Shown piece by piece: positions 18,921 through 28,369 of a DNA stretch of 64,000 bases. Both the position numbers and the translations under genes were made by a program. Numbering within the stretch: position 1 is the stretch's first letter; each line of letters starts with the position of its first letter. A model generated the notes under the pieces. The model worked only from the letters and a program-made list of their open reading frames with translations. It was not told the DNA's origin and searched no databases. This stretch comes from Inhella gelatinilytica (GTDB taxonomy: Bacteria > Pseudomonadota > Gammaproteobacteria > Burkholderiales > Burkholderiaceae_C). Location of the stretch: positions 62,001-126,000 of the forward strand of contig NZ_JAEDAL010000006.1 in the NCBI RefSeq assembly GCF_016093295.1, in the 5' to 3' direction.

Positions 18921-20588
18921 TCAACCCTGGTAGCCGCGCGGCACGGCGCCCAGCAGCTTGCGGGTGTAGTCCTGCTGCGGGTTGGCCATCAAGGCCTCCA
19001 CCGGAGCCTGCTCCACCACGTCCCCGTTTTGCATCACCAGCACCTCGTCGCTGATGAAGCGCACCACAGCCAGGTCGTGGCTGATGAAGATGTAGGAGAG
19101 ACCCAACTCGTCCTGCAGGTCCTTGAGCAGGTTGAGCACCTGGGCCTGGACCGAGACGTCCAGCGCCGACACCGACTCGTCCAGCACCAGGATCTCGGGG
19201 TTCAGCGTCAGACAGCGGGCAATCGCAATGCGCTGGCGCTGGCCGCCCGAAAACTCGTGCGGGTACTTGTGCAGGGCTGCCGCGGGCATGCCGACTTTCT
19301 CCAGCAGCGCCGTGGCCCGGGCCAAGCGCTCGGCGTGGTCCTTGCCGATCTGGTGAATCTCCATGGGTTCGACCAGGGTCTGCGCGATGGTGAAGCGCGG
19401 GTTCAAGCTGGCGTAGGGGTTTTGGAACACCACTTGAATGCGGCGGCGCATCTTCTGCCAATCGGGCCCGCTCATCTTGAGCAAGTCCTTGCCCTCAAAC
19501 AGCACTTCGCCGCCGGTGGGCTCGTGCAGGCGCAACAGCGTCAAGCCCATGGTGGTTTTGCCCGAGCCCGACTCGCCCACCACCCCCAGGGTGTGGCCCT
19601 TGCGCAGCTCAAAGTTCACATCCTTGACGGCCTTGAACTCCTTCTTGCCGAAGAGCCCTTCCTTGAACCAAAAGCTCTTCTTCAGACCCTTGACCTGCAG
19701 CACCACCGGCGCGCTGGGGTCTTTGCCCTGGGCTTGCGCCTGCGCGGCCTTGCCGGCCATGTGATCGTCAATGACCATCAGGCGGGCCGGGTTTTCGGTC
19801 AGTGAGGGCCGGCAGGCCAGCAAGGCCTTGGTGTAGCCGTCTTGCGGGCTGGCAAAAATGTCCGCCACCGGCGCCTTCTCGCGGATTTCGCCATGGCGCA
19901 TCACCACCACATGGTCCGAGATTTCGCCCACCACGCCGAGGTCGTGGCTGATGAAGAGCAAGCTCATGCGGTGCTTGTCTTTGAGCTTGCCCATCAGGTC
20001 CATGACCTGGCGCTGGATGGTCACGTCCAGCGCCGTCGTCGGTTCGTCCGCAATCAACAGCTTGGGCTCGCAGGCCAGGGCGATGGCGATCATCACCCGC
20101 TGCTGCTGGCCGCCGCTGAGCTCGTGCGGATACGCCTTCATGCGCCGCTTGGGTTCGGGGATACCCACCTCGGCCAGCAGCTCTTCGGCGCGGGCCCAGG
20201 CCTGGCGAGGCTTCAATCCCAAATGGAGCATCAGCGGTTCGCAGAGCTGATGGCCCACGGTGAAGACCGGGTTCAGCGAACTCATCGGGTCCTGGAACAC
20301 ACAAGCGATTTCTTTACCGCGCAGCGCCCGCAGCTCCCGCTGCGGCGTCTGCAGCAGGTCTCGCCCCTGGAACAGGATGCGGCCCGAACGTTCGGCGTTG
20401 TCTGGGAGCAGGTTCAGGATGGACATGGCCGTCACCGACTTGCCCGAGCCCGATTCGCCGACCAGGGCCACCGTGCTGTTCTCCGGCACGTCAAAGCTCA
20501 CGCCCTTGACCGCCAGCGCCCGCTGCATCTGACCGCCCTCTTTGCCGAGGCGGAAGGCGACCTTGAGGTCTTGAATGCTTAACAACAT
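18921..20588 (-). CDS. Peptide-type ABC transporter, double ATPase
   Basis: 555 residues: two complete nucleotide-binding domains in one chain, each with Walker A (GESGSGKS and GESGSGKT), an ABC signature (LSGGQQQR and FSGGQRQR) and Walker B (LLIADEPT and ILVLDES). This is the YejF-like arrangement of oligopeptide/dipeptide importers. I chose ATG 20588, since GGAG lies 8 bases upstream; a GTG at 20597 overlapping the permease stop is the alternative but leaves no spacing to that GGAG. It is the last gene of a three-gene minus-strand operon. It should energise uptake with the divergent binding proteins at 22.9-28.3 kb. Confidence 0.95.
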   Translation of the reverse strand: MLLSIQDLKVAFRLGKEGGQMQRALAVKGVSFDVPENSTVALVGESGSGKSVTAMSILNLLPDNAERSGRILFQGRDLLQTPQRELRALRGKEIACVFQDPMSSLNPVFTVGHQLCEPLMLHLGLKPRQAWARAEELLAEVGIPEPKRRMKAYPHELSGGQQQRVMIAIALACEPKLLIADEPTTALDVTIQRQVMDLMGKLKDKHRMSLLFISHDLGVVGEISDHVVVMRHGEIREKAPVADIFASPQDGYTKALLACRPSLTENPARLMVIDDHMAGKAAQAQAQGKDPSAPVVLQVKGLKKSFWFKEGLFGKKEFKAVKDVNFELRKGHTLGVVGESGSGKTTMGLTLLRLHEPTGGEVLFEGKDLLKMSGPDWQKMRRRIQVVFQNPYASLNPRFTIAQTLVEPMEIHQIGKDHAERLARATALLEKVGMPAAALHKYPHEFSGGQRQRIAIARCLTLNPEILVLDESVSALDVSVQAQVLNLLKDLQDELGLSYIFISHDLAVVRFISDEVLVMQNGDVVEQAPVEALMANPQQDYTRKLLGAVPRGYQG

Positions 20589-20593
20589 CTCGG

Positions 20594-21649
20594 TCACTCC
20601 AACCCGCGGAGTTTGGGATCCAACGCATCACGCAGCGCGTCGGTGAAAAGGGCAAAGGCCGTCACGAAGAGCGCCATAAAGCCCGTCACCGCCGCCAGCT
20701 GCCACCAGTAACCCAGGATCAGCTCGCTCTGCGCCTCTTGCAGCATGGTCCCCCAGCTCACCTGGTCCACCGAAACGCCCAGACCCAGGTAGCTCAGGAT
20801 CACCTCGTACTTGATGAAGCTCACCACGTGCAGCGACAGCTGCACCAGCGCCACGTGCGAGACGTTGGGCAGGATGTGCTTGAACATGCGCGATGGGGTG
20901 CTCGCGCCAATCGCCTCGGCGGCGCGCACGTACTCCCGCTGGCGGTGCTTCATGAACTCAGCCCGCACCAGACGGTAAATGCCGGTCCAACCCGTGAGCC
21001 CGAGGATCATGACCACGGACAGCACGCCGCGGCCAAAGATCACCGCAAACGCAAAGATCAGCAGGATGGAAGGAATGGCGGTGAACACGTTGTAGACCCA
21101 CTCCAGCAGGTCGCCCACCTTGCCGCCGAAGAAGCCGGAGAGCGCCCCCAGAAAGGTGCCAATGAAGGTCGCCACCAGCGCGGCCAGCAGGCCCACCACG
21201 ATGGAGACCTCGGCGCCCTTGATCACCTTTTGCAGGATGTCGCGGCCCAGGCGGTCGCCGCCCAGCACCAGGGTCTCGGCGCGCACGGCATCCAGGGTCT
21301 GGTACTTCTTGGCCGCCTCTTCCCACTCCTTGTAGCGAGGTGCGAGCGGGTCGATGTCCGACAAATCCACATTCGGCCCGGTGGGCGCCGCAATGCTGCC
21401 CGTGGCCTCCGCCGGCATGGGGCCCACCCAGTGCGGCGGGGCGTTGGGCACACCCACTTCCGACTGCCAGTCCTTGGCCACGGCTCCCGCCAGCACCAGC
21501 ACCACCAGCAGCATGAAGGCCGCCACGATGCTCAGGCACACCATGCCCACGCGGTCGGCCCGCAGGCGCTTCCACGCCGCCGCCCACACGCCTTGCGAAC
21601 GCGAAACGCCCGCCTTGCCCGAATTGCTTTGCACCACAGCCGTGCTCAT
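20594..21649 (-). CDS. Peptide-type ABC transporter permease (DppC/YejE-like)
   Basis: 351 residues, about six membrane segments. The N-terminal cytoplasmic helix leads into a first TM segment (VGMVCLSIVAAFMLLVVLVLA), then a periplasmic insert of about 70 residues, and the permease core. The EAA loop that contacts the ATPase is visible as EYVRAAEAIGASTPSRMFKHILPN. Its start overlaps the stop of the first permease (ATGA). Confidence 0.95.
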   Translation of the reverse strand: MSTAVVQSNSGKAGVSRSQGVWAAAWKRLRADRVGMVCLSIVAAFMLLVVLVLAGAVAKDWQSEVGVPNAPPHWVGPMPAEATGSIAAPTGPNVDLSDIDPLAPRYKEWEEAAKKYQTLDAVRAETLVLGGDRLGRDILQKVIKGAEVSIVVGLLAALVATFIGTFLGALSGFFGGKVGDLLEWVYNVFTAIPSILLIFAFAVIFGRGVLSVVMILGLTGWTGIYRLVRAEFMKHRQREYVRAAEAIGASTPSRMFKHILPNVSHVALVQLSLHVVSFIKYEVILSYLGLGVSVDQVSWGTMLQEAQSELILGYWWQLAAVTGFMALFVTAFALFTDALRDALDPKLRGLE

Positions 21650-22584
21650 TTCAGAACCACCCGCGGGTCGACCAGTTTGTAGAGGATGTCCGTCAGCAGG
21701 TTCACCAGCATGGTGATCACCGACAGGTAAATGGCGAAAGCCTGGATGACGGGGTAATCGCTGCGGTTCACCGCCAGCACGATCTCGCGGCCCAGGCCCG
21801 GGATGGAGAAGAAGATCTCCAGCAAGAAGCTGCCCACGAACACCCCCGGCAGCAGCACCGAGACGTTGGTCATGATGGGAATCAGCGCATTGCGCAGCAC
21901 ATGCTTGAAAAGAATGGTCTTTTCAGAGAGGCCCTTGGCCCGCGCCGTGCGCACGTAGTCGTGCCCGATCTCGTCCAGGAAGAAGGTGCGATAAAGGCGC
22001 GTCTGCGGTGCCAGGGCCACGAACACCGCCAGCAGCACGGGCAGCGGGGCGTAGGTGACCAGGTTGGTCCAGACCGAATCGCTCCAGCCCTGCACCGGGA
22101 ACCAGCCCAAGCGGAAGGCAAACAAGTACTGGCCAATGATCACGTAGACCAGCAACGAGATGGACACCATCACGGTCGTGATCACCATCACCGAGCGGTC
22201 GATCAGGCTGCCGCGCACATAGGCCACGGCCATCGCGAACGGCACGGCCAGCGCCACTTCCAGGATCAAGAGCGGCACCATGACCGTCAACGTGGCCGGC
22301 ACCCGGCTCATGAAGAGGCTGCTCACCGCCTCGTTCGTGGCCCAGCTCTTGCCCCAGTCAAAGGTGACGATCTGCTGGATGAAGATCCAGAGCTGCTCCC
22401 ACACCGGGCGGTTCAGCCCCAGTTGCTCGCGAATGGCGTCGATCTGGGCCTGCGTGGCCGAGAGGCCACCGAGGATTTCGGCCGGGTCGCCGCCAAACCA
22501 CTTGAACAAGAAGAACACCAGCAGCACGACCCCCAGCAGCGTAGGGATCATTTGCCACAGGCGCCGGATCAAATAAGCCGTCAT
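21646..22584 (-). CDS. Peptide-type ABC transporter permease (DppB/YejB-like)
   Basis: 312 residues, six membrane segments, opening MTAYLIRRLWQMIPTLLGVVLLVF, the standard DppB/OppB start. The EAA loop is DYVRTARAKGLSEKTILFKHVLRN. ATG 22584 has AGGAG at good distance. This is the first gene of the permease-permease-ATPase operon, divergent from three binding-protein genes. A terminator-like hairpin lies only about 32 bases upstream on the same strand, which suggests leader control. Confidence 0.95.
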   Translation of the reverse strand: MTAYLIRRLWQMIPTLLGVVLLVFFLFKWFGGDPAEILGGLSATQAQIDAIREQLGLNRPVWEQLWIFIQQIVTFDWGKSWATNEAVSSLFMSRVPATLTVMVPLLILEVALAVPFAMAVAYVRGSLIDRSVMVITTVMVSISLLVYVIIGQYLFAFRLGWFPVQGWSDSVWTNLVTYAPLPVLLAVFVALAPQTRLYRTFFLDEIGHDYVRTARAKGLSEKTILFKHVLRNALIPIMTNVSVLLPGVFVGSFLLEIFFSIPGLGREIVLAVNRSDYPVIQAFAIYLSVITMLVNLLTDILYKLVDPRVVLK

Positions 22585-22615
22585 GGGGCGGCTCCTTCGC
22601 AAACGTCTAGGCCCT

Positions 22616-22641
22616 AAAACAAACCCCGCCAGCGGCGGGGT
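22616..22641 (-). terminator. Intrinsic-terminator-like hairpin in the leader of the ABC permease operon
   Basis: Read on the minus strand: ACCCCGCC, loop GCT, GGCGGGGT, followed by TTGTTTTA. It lies about 32 bases before the permease ATG, and no gene precedes it on that strand. It therefore looks like a transcription attenuator, or the end of an undetected short RNA from the divergent spacer. Confidence 0.6.
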
Positions 22642-22746
22642 GCCGACCACCGGGGTGGCCGGGCGCGAGTCTAGGCGAGAACCCTAATGCAGGGGGCTGG
22701 GGTTAGCCTGGGTGGCGGAGGTCATGCTCGGGCCATCCCTGCCCCC

Positions 22747-22764
22747 GGGATTTCCCGAAATCCC
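22747..22764. promoter_or_regulatory. Perfect palindrome beside a candidate -10 in the divergent ABC spacer
   Basis: GGGATTT-CCCG-AAATCCC, an 18-bp perfect inverted repeat, directly followed by TACACT (22765-22770), a plausible -10 for the plus-strand binding-protein genes. The rest of the 267-bp spacer is GC-rich. It is likely an operator for a regulator not encoded here (inference). Confidence 0.5.
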
Positions 22765-22851
22765 TACACTCGCGCGGCGCGCCGCAGCCTGTCGTCACCG
22801 AACGGCGGGGGCGGCGCTTGTGCTTGCGTTGTGTGTGGCGAGGGGTGTGCT

Positions 22852-24693
22852 GTGAATCGATGGAATTGGGCAGGTGCGCTGGCGGCAGCGCTGGGTATGG
22901 GTACGGCCCTGGCGCAGCCCAGCCCCGCAACAACGGCCGCGCCGGCCGCTGAAAAAGCGCCGATCAAAACCCTGCGCTACGCCTTCCGGGTGGCCGAGAC
23001 CGGCTTTGACCCGGCCCAGGTGACGGACCTGTACTCGCGCACCATCACCGCGGGCATTTTTGATGCGCCGCTGCGCTACGCCCAACTGGCCCGACCGTTC
23101 AAGCTGGAGCCCTCGGGCTGCGAAATGCCCGAGGTCAGCCCCGACCACCGCGTGTTCACCTTCACCGTGCGCAAGGGCCTCTATTTCGCGCCGGATCCGG
23201 CCTTCAAGGGCGTCAAGCGTGAGCTGGTGGCGGCCGACTACGTGTACGCCATCAAACGCCACTACGACCCGGCCAACAAGAGCGGCAACCTCTACGTGCT
23301 GCAAAACGCCGGCGTGTTGGGCCTGGACGCCTTGCGCGAGCAAGCCCTAAAGACCAAACAACCCTTTGACTACAACCGCGAGGTGGAAGGGCTGAAGGTG
23401 CTGGACAAGTACCGCTGGCAGATCACGCTGAAGGGCCCGAACCCGCGCTTCATTCACAGCCTGGCCGATCCCATGGTGGGCGCCGTGGCGCGCGAGGTGG
23501 TTGAGTTCTACGGCGACAAGATCATGGAGCACCCGGTGGGCACGGCCGCCTGGATGCTGAAGAACGACGAGTGGCGGCGCTCCAGTCGCATCGTGCTGGT
23601 CAAGAACCCGCACTTCCGCGACGAGTTCTACAACGAGGAGCCGCCGGCCGACCGGCCCGACCTGCAGGCCATGGCTGCCAAGCTCAAGGGCCGCAAGCTG
23701 CCCATGATCGACCGCATCGAAATCGCCATCATTGAAGAAAGCCAGCCGCGCTGGTTGGCCTTTGTGAAGGGCGAGGCCGACCTGACGGAAGAAGTGCCGG
23801 CCGAGTTTGCAGGCATCGCCATGCCCAACGGCCAGTTGGCACCCAACCTGGCCAAGCGGGGCATGCAGATGAACCGCTACGTGCGCGCCGATGCCGTGGT
23901 CAGCTACTTCAACCTGGAAGACCCGACAGTGGGTGGCCTTCAGCCGGCGCAGGTGGCGCTGCGCCGCGCCATCAGCCTGGGCACCAACCTGGACCAGGAG
24001 ATCCGCCTCGTGCGCAAGGGTCAGGCCAAGGCGGCCCAGGGGCTGATCGCTCCGCAGACCTTCGGCTTCTCGCCCCGCTTCAAAAGCGAGATGGGGGAAT
24101 ACGACCCGGCCAAGGCCAAGGCGCTCTTGGATCTACACGGGTTTGTGGACCGCGACGGCGACGGCTGGCGCGAGCGCCCGGATGGCAGCCCGCTGGAGAT
24201 CACGTACCACACCCAGCCCGACGGCCAGAACCGCGCGCTCTCCGAGCTGTGGCAGAAGAACATGGACCGGCTGGGCATCCGCATTCGATTCAAGCTCGCC
24301 AAGTGGCCGGAGAACCTTAAGGCCGCGCGCGCTGGCAAGCTGCAGATGTGGGGCGTGAGTTGGAGCGCCAGCATCCCTGACGCCGAGGACCACCTCGGCC
24401 TGGCCTACAGCGCCAACATTGGTCAGGCCAATTACGCACGTTTCAAACTGCCGGAGTACGACCAGCTGTTCGAGCGCCAGCGCCAACTGCCCGACGGCCC
24501 CGAGCGCCAGGCCCTGCTGGAGCGCATGGACAAGCTGCTGGTGGCCTACATGCCCTACAAGGTGCACGTGAACCGCGTGTTCACCGACATGACGCAACCC
24601 TGGGTGATCGGCCACGACCGCAACATCTTCCGGCGCGACTTCTGGCAGTACCTGGACATCGACCCGGCGCTGCAGGCGCAGGCGGGGCGCTGA
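22852..24693 (+). CDS. Peptide-type ABC substrate-binding protein, paralogue 1
   Basis: 613 residues, SBP family 5. GTG 22852 preceded by GAGGGG gives a proper signal peptide (NRWNWAGALAAALGMGTALAQ). The mature protein opens with TLRYAFRVAETGFDP, a sequence shared by all four paralogues in this window, and contains the Trp/Tyr-rich blocks typical of large peptide-binding lobes. A repeated signature MIDRIEIAIIEESQPRWLAF occurs in the middle. It is first in a row of three tandem paralogues divergent from the permease operon and should deliver ligand to those permeases. The ligand is unknown; peptides are a family-level guess. Confidence 0.94.
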   Translation: MNRWNWAGALAAALGMGTALAQPSPATTAAPAAEKAPIKTLRYAFRVAETGFDPAQVTDLYSRTITAGIFDAPLRYAQLARPFKLEPSGCEMPEVSPDHRVFTFTVRKGLYFAPDPAFKGVKRELVAADYVYAIKRHYDPANKSGNLYVLQNAGVLGLDALREQALKTKQPFDYNREVEGLKVLDKYRWQITLKGPNPRFIHSLADPMVGAVAREVVEFYGDKIMEHPVGTAAWMLKNDEWRRSSRIVLVKNPHFRDEFYNEEPPADRPDLQAMAAKLKGRKLPMIDRIEIAIIEESQPRWLAFVKGEADLTEEVPAEFAGIAMPNGQLAPNLAKRGMQMNRYVRADAVVSYFNLEDPTVGGLQPAQVALRRAISLGTNLDQEIRLVRKGQAKAAQGLIAPQTFGFSPRFKSEMGEYDPAKAKALLDLHGFVDRDGDGWRERPDGSPLEITYHTQPDGQNRALSELWQKNMDRLGIRIRFKLAKWPENLKAARAGKLQMWGVSWSASIPDAEDHLGLAYSANIGQANYARFKLPEYDQLFERQRQLPDGPERQALLERMDKLLVAYMPYKVHVNRVFTDMTQPWVIGHDRNIFRRDFWQYLDIDPALQAQAGR

Positions 24694-24696
24694 GCC

Positions 24697-26511
24697 ATGA
24701 CGGGCCGTTGGTTGTGGGTGGCGGGCGTGGTCTGCGCCCTGAGTCTGGGGACGGCGCAAGCCCAGAGCGGAGCCCCCGACGGCGTGGCGGCGCCCAAGAC
24801 GCTGCGCTACGCCTTTCGAGTCGCCGAGACCGGTTTTGATCCGGCCAAGATCAGCGATTTGTACTCGCGGGTGGTCACCGCCCACCTCTTCGAACCCTTG
24901 GTGACCTACGACCACCTGGCGCGGCCGGTCAAGCTCAGACCCCTGACCGCCACCGAACTCCCGCAGCCCAATGCCGACTACACGCAGTGGACGGTTCGGG
25001 TGCGCCCGGCGGTCTACTTCCAGGACGACCCCGCCTTCCAGGGCCAGCGTCGTGAGCTCACAGCGGCCGACTACGTCTACAGCCTCAAACGCTTTGCCGA
25101 CCCCAAGACCGCCAGCCCCAACTGGACGACCGTCGAGGCCTGGAAGCTCAAGGGGCTGAACGCCCTGCGCGAGCAGGCGCTGGCGGGCGTCAAGCCCTTC
25201 GACTACGACCAACCCTTGCCGGGGCTGCAGGTGCTGGACCGCTACACGCTGCGCTTTGAGCTGGAAGCGCCGATGCCGCACTTCGCGCAAGAGCTGGCGG
25301 TGGACCTGTTCGGTGCCGTGGCGCGCGAGGTCATCGAGCGCTATGGCGACGACAGCATGGCTCACCCCGTCGGCACCGGCCCCTTCCAGCTGGCGCGCTG
25401 GCGCCGCGGCTCGCTGATCGTGCTGGAGAAGAACCCCAGCTACCGCGAGCGCTTCTATGACGCCCAGCCCAGCGCGGACGACGCCGAGGGCCAGACTCTG
25501 GCGGCTCGCTTCAAGGGCCGGCGCCTGCCCATGATCGACCGCGTGGAAGTCAGCATCCTGGCCGAGGACCAGCCGCGCTGGCTCAGTTTCCTGGGCGGCG
25601 AGCAGGACTTCATCGAGCGGGTGCCCGAGGCCTACACGGGTATCGCCGCCCCGGGCGGCCTGCTGGCGCCCAACTTGGCGCGGCAGGGGATGCGCCTGCA
25701 CAGCACCCTGGGCTCCGACGTCTTTCTGATGTTCTTCAACATGGAAGACCCCGTGGTGGGCGGCCTCACCGCCGAAAAGGTCGCCCTGCGCCGCGCCATT
25801 GGCTTGGCGATGAACGTGGCGCGCGAGATTCAACTCGTGAGGCGCAATCAGGCCATCCCGGCCCAAGGCAACTACCCGCCGCACACCACGGGCTACCGGT
25901 CCGGCTACCGCAGTCACATGAGCGAGTACAACCCAGCGAAGGCAAAAGCCCTGCTGGACACCTACGGCTACCGCGACGTGAACGGCGACGGCTGCCGCGA
26001 GGCCCCCGATGGCGGCCCGCTGCACCTGAGCATGGCCACGGCGCCCGAGGGCAACCAGCGCGAGATCGACGACCTGTTCCACAAGGACATGCGGCGCGTG
26101 GGCCTGTGCATCCCCTTCAAAATCGCCAAGTGGCCCGAGCAGCTCAAGGCCGCGCGCGCCGGCAAGCTGCAGATGTGGATGGTGGGCTACTCCTCCGCCC
26201 TGCCGGACGCCAGCAGTTCGGCCTCGCGCCTGGCCAGCAGCCACGCGGGTGGCAACAACATCGCGCGCTTCAAGCACCCGGAAGCGGATGCGCTGTACGC
26301 CCAGATCCGGGTGCTGCCCGACGGCCCTGAGCGCGACGTCCTGCTCGACCGCCTGCGCGACCTCGCCAACGTCTACATGCCCTACAAGTACAAGGGCCAC
26401 CGCTTCCACCTGGACATCGAACGCCCGCAATTGCAGGGTTACCGCCGGCCGGTGTTCTGGCAGAACTGGTGGGAATACGTGGACATCACCCCCGAAGCCG
26501 CTCGCCCATGA
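24697..26511 (+). CDS. Peptide-type ABC substrate-binding protein, paralogue 2
   Basis: 604 residues. Signal peptide MTGRWLWVAGVVCALSLGTAQAQ; mature protein with TLRYAFRVAETGFDP as in paralogue 1. Internal block MIDRVEVSILAEDQPRWLSF matches the paralogues. It begins three bases after the paralogue 1 stop and ends overlapping the start of paralogue 3, so all three are read from one message. The C-terminal ligand-facing region differs (CREAPDGG where others have WREHPDG), in keeping with a different ligand (inference). Confidence 0.94.
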   Translation: MTGRWLWVAGVVCALSLGTAQAQSGAPDGVAAPKTLRYAFRVAETGFDPAKISDLYSRVVTAHLFEPLVTYDHLARPVKLRPLTATELPQPNADYTQWTVRVRPAVYFQDDPAFQGQRRELTAADYVYSLKRFADPKTASPNWTTVEAWKLKGLNALREQALAGVKPFDYDQPLPGLQVLDRYTLRFELEAPMPHFAQELAVDLFGAVAREVIERYGDDSMAHPVGTGPFQLARWRRGSLIVLEKNPSYRERFYDAQPSADDAEGQTLAARFKGRRLPMIDRVEVSILAEDQPRWLSFLGGEQDFIERVPEAYTGIAAPGGLLAPNLARQGMRLHSTLGSDVFLMFFNMEDPVVGGLTAEKVALRRAIGLAMNVAREIQLVRRNQAIPAQGNYPPHTTGYRSGYRSHMSEYNPAKAKALLDTYGYRDVNGDGCREAPDGGPLHLSMATAPEGNQREIDDLFHKDMRRVGLCIPFKIAKWPEQLKAARAGKLQMWMVGYSSALPDASSSASRLASSHAGGNNIARFKHPEADALYAQIRVLPDGPERDVLLDRLRDLANVYMPYKYKGHRFHLDIERPQLQGYRRPVFWQNWWEYVDITPEAARP

Positions 26512-28313
26512 CGCTCAACCGTCGCCAAACCCTGGGCAGCTTGGCCCTGATGCCCGCTGCGCTGCACGCAGCACCCGAAGCGGACGTCAAGCCTGAAAAG
26601 AAAGTCTTCCGCATGGCCCTGGTGGCGGCGGAAACGGGTTTTGACCCGGTGCGCATCAGCGACACCTACTCGCGCCTCGTCACCAGCCACGTCTTCGAAG
26701 CGCTGTACGGCTACGACCCCGTCGCGCGGCCGGTGAAGATCGTGCCCAACACGGCCGTCGCGCTGCCCGAGGTCAACGCGGACTTCACGCAGTTCACGAT
26801 CCGCCTCAAACCCGGCATTCACTTCCAGGACGACCCGGCCTTCAAGGGCCAACGGCGTGAACTGGTGGCGCAGGACTACGTCTACAGCTTCAAACGCTCG
26901 GCCGACCCCAAGAACGTCAGCCCCATGTGGCCGGAGCTGGAGGAGCAGGGCATCCTGGGCCTCACCGAACTGCGCGCCGCCGCCACCCCAGGCAAGCCCT
27001 TCGATTACGACCGCGAGATCGAAGGCCTGCGCGCCCTGAACCGCTACACGCTGCAGATTCGCGTCAAGGCCCCGCGGCCGCGGCTGGTGGAGATCCTGGC
27101 GCAGAACGACTTGCGCGGGGCCGTGGCCCGCGAGGTGGTGGAGCGCTACGGCGACGACCTCATGGCCCACCCCGTGGGCACGGGCCCCTTCCGCCTGGTG
27201 CAGTGGCGGCGTTCCAGCTTCATTGCGCTGGAGCGCAACCCGACCTACCGCGAGGTGCTCTACGACGGCGAAGCGCGCGACGACGTGGGGCGCGAGCTGC
27301 TGGCCCGTTTCAAAGGCCGGCGCCTGCCCATGATCGACCGCGTGGAGATCACGCCCATTGAAGAAGAGCAGCCGCGTTGGCTGAGTTTTCTGGGGGGTGA
27401 GCACGATTTCATCGAGCGCGTGCCGGGCGAGTACGCGCCCATTGCCTTCCCCGGCAACAAGCTGGCACCCAACCTGGCCCGCCAGGGCATCCAGCACTAC
27501 CGCCACCAGGCCGCCGACTGCGCCTTCACCTTCTTCAACATGGAGGACCCGCAGCTCGGCGGGTTTGAGCCCCACCGCGTGGCGCTGCGGCGCGCCATCA
27601 GCCTGGCGCTGGACCTGGACACCGAGGTGCAACAGGTTCGCAAGGGCCAGGCCGTGCGCGCCCAAAGCCTGCTGCTGCCCCACACCACGGGCTACGACCC
27701 GGCGTTCAGGAGCGAGAACGGCGAGTTCAGCCCGGCCAAGGCCAATGCGCTTTTGGACCTGTACGGATACCAGGACCGCGATGGCGACGGCTGGCGCGAG
27801 CACCCCGACGGCCAGCCGCTGACGCTGGAATACGCCTCGCAGCCGGACAACTACTCCCGCCGCTTCCAGGAGATGTGGCTCAAGAACCTTAAAGCCGTGG
27901 GCCTGCGCATGAAGGTGCTGTACGGCCAGTGGCCCGAGCAGCTCAAGCAGGCGCGCGCCGGCAAGCTGCAACTGTGGTTCCTGGGCAGCACGGCGAATTA
28001 CCCCGACCCCATCGGCATGTTGGCGCGGCTGTACGGCCCGCAGTCGGGCAATCAAAACTACTCGCGCTTCAAGCTCCCCGCTTACGACCGGCTGTACGAA
28101 AAGGTCCAAACCCTGCCGGACGGCCCCGAGCGACAGGCGCTCTTGCGCGAGATCCAGCGCCTCCAGGTCGCCTACATGCCCATGAAGGTGCACGTGCACC
28201 GCATCGTCAACGACCTGGCCCACCCCTGGGTGCTCGGCTACCGGCGCCCGCTGTTCCGCAACGAGTTCTGGCACCTGATCGACATCGACCCCGCGCGCAA
28301 GCCCAAAGCCTGA
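26508..28313 (+). CDS. Peptide-type ABC substrate-binding protein, paralogue 3 (Tat-type signal)
   Basis: 601 residues. Unlike the first two, it begins with a twin-arginine style leader (NRRQTLGSLALMPAALHA), so export of a pre-folded protein is possible. The mature part has VAAETGFDPVRISDTYSR and MIDRVEITPIEEEQPRWLSF. ATG 26508 overlaps the stop of paralogue 2 (ATGA). It is the last gene of the tandem set; the next gene (sigma factor) begins 56 bases later. Confidence 0.94.
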   Translation: MTLNRRQTLGSLALMPAALHAAPEADVKPEKKVFRMALVAAETGFDPVRISDTYSRLVTSHVFEALYGYDPVARPVKIVPNTAVALPEVNADFTQFTIRLKPGIHFQDDPAFKGQRRELVAQDYVYSFKRSADPKNVSPMWPELEEQGILGLTELRAAATPGKPFDYDREIEGLRALNRYTLQIRVKAPRPRLVEILAQNDLRGAVAREVVERYGDDLMAHPVGTGPFRLVQWRRSSFIALERNPTYREVLYDGEARDDVGRELLARFKGRRLPMIDRVEITPIEEEQPRWLSFLGGEHDFIERVPGEYAPIAFPGNKLAPNLARQGIQHYRHQAADCAFTFFNMEDPQLGGFEPHRVALRRAISLALDLDTEVQQVRKGQAVRAQSLLLPHTTGYDPAFRSENGEFSPAKANALLDLYGYQDRDGDGWREHPDGQPLTLEYASQPDNYSRRFQEMWLKNLKAVGLRMKVLYGQWPEQLKQARAGKLQLWFLGSTANYPDPIGMLARLYGPQSGNQNYSRFKLPAYDRLYEKVQTLPDGPERQALLREIQRLQVAYMPMKVHVHRIVNDLAHPWVLGYRRPLFRNEFWHLIDIDPARKPKA

Positions 28314-28332
28314 GCCCACCCCGGGTTTATCC

Positions 28333-28360
28333 GGAGTAACGACCCCGGGGGCGAATCGCC
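28333..28360 (+). promoter_or_regulatory. Possible ECF-type promoter
   Basis: GGAGTAAC at 28333-28340 and CGCC at 28357-28360 with 16 bases between, resembling the GGAAC-N16-CGTC shape of ECF sigma promoters and lying just before the sigma gene. This would fit autoregulation, but the match is partial. Confidence 0.25.
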
Positions 28361-28369
28361 ATACGGGGC

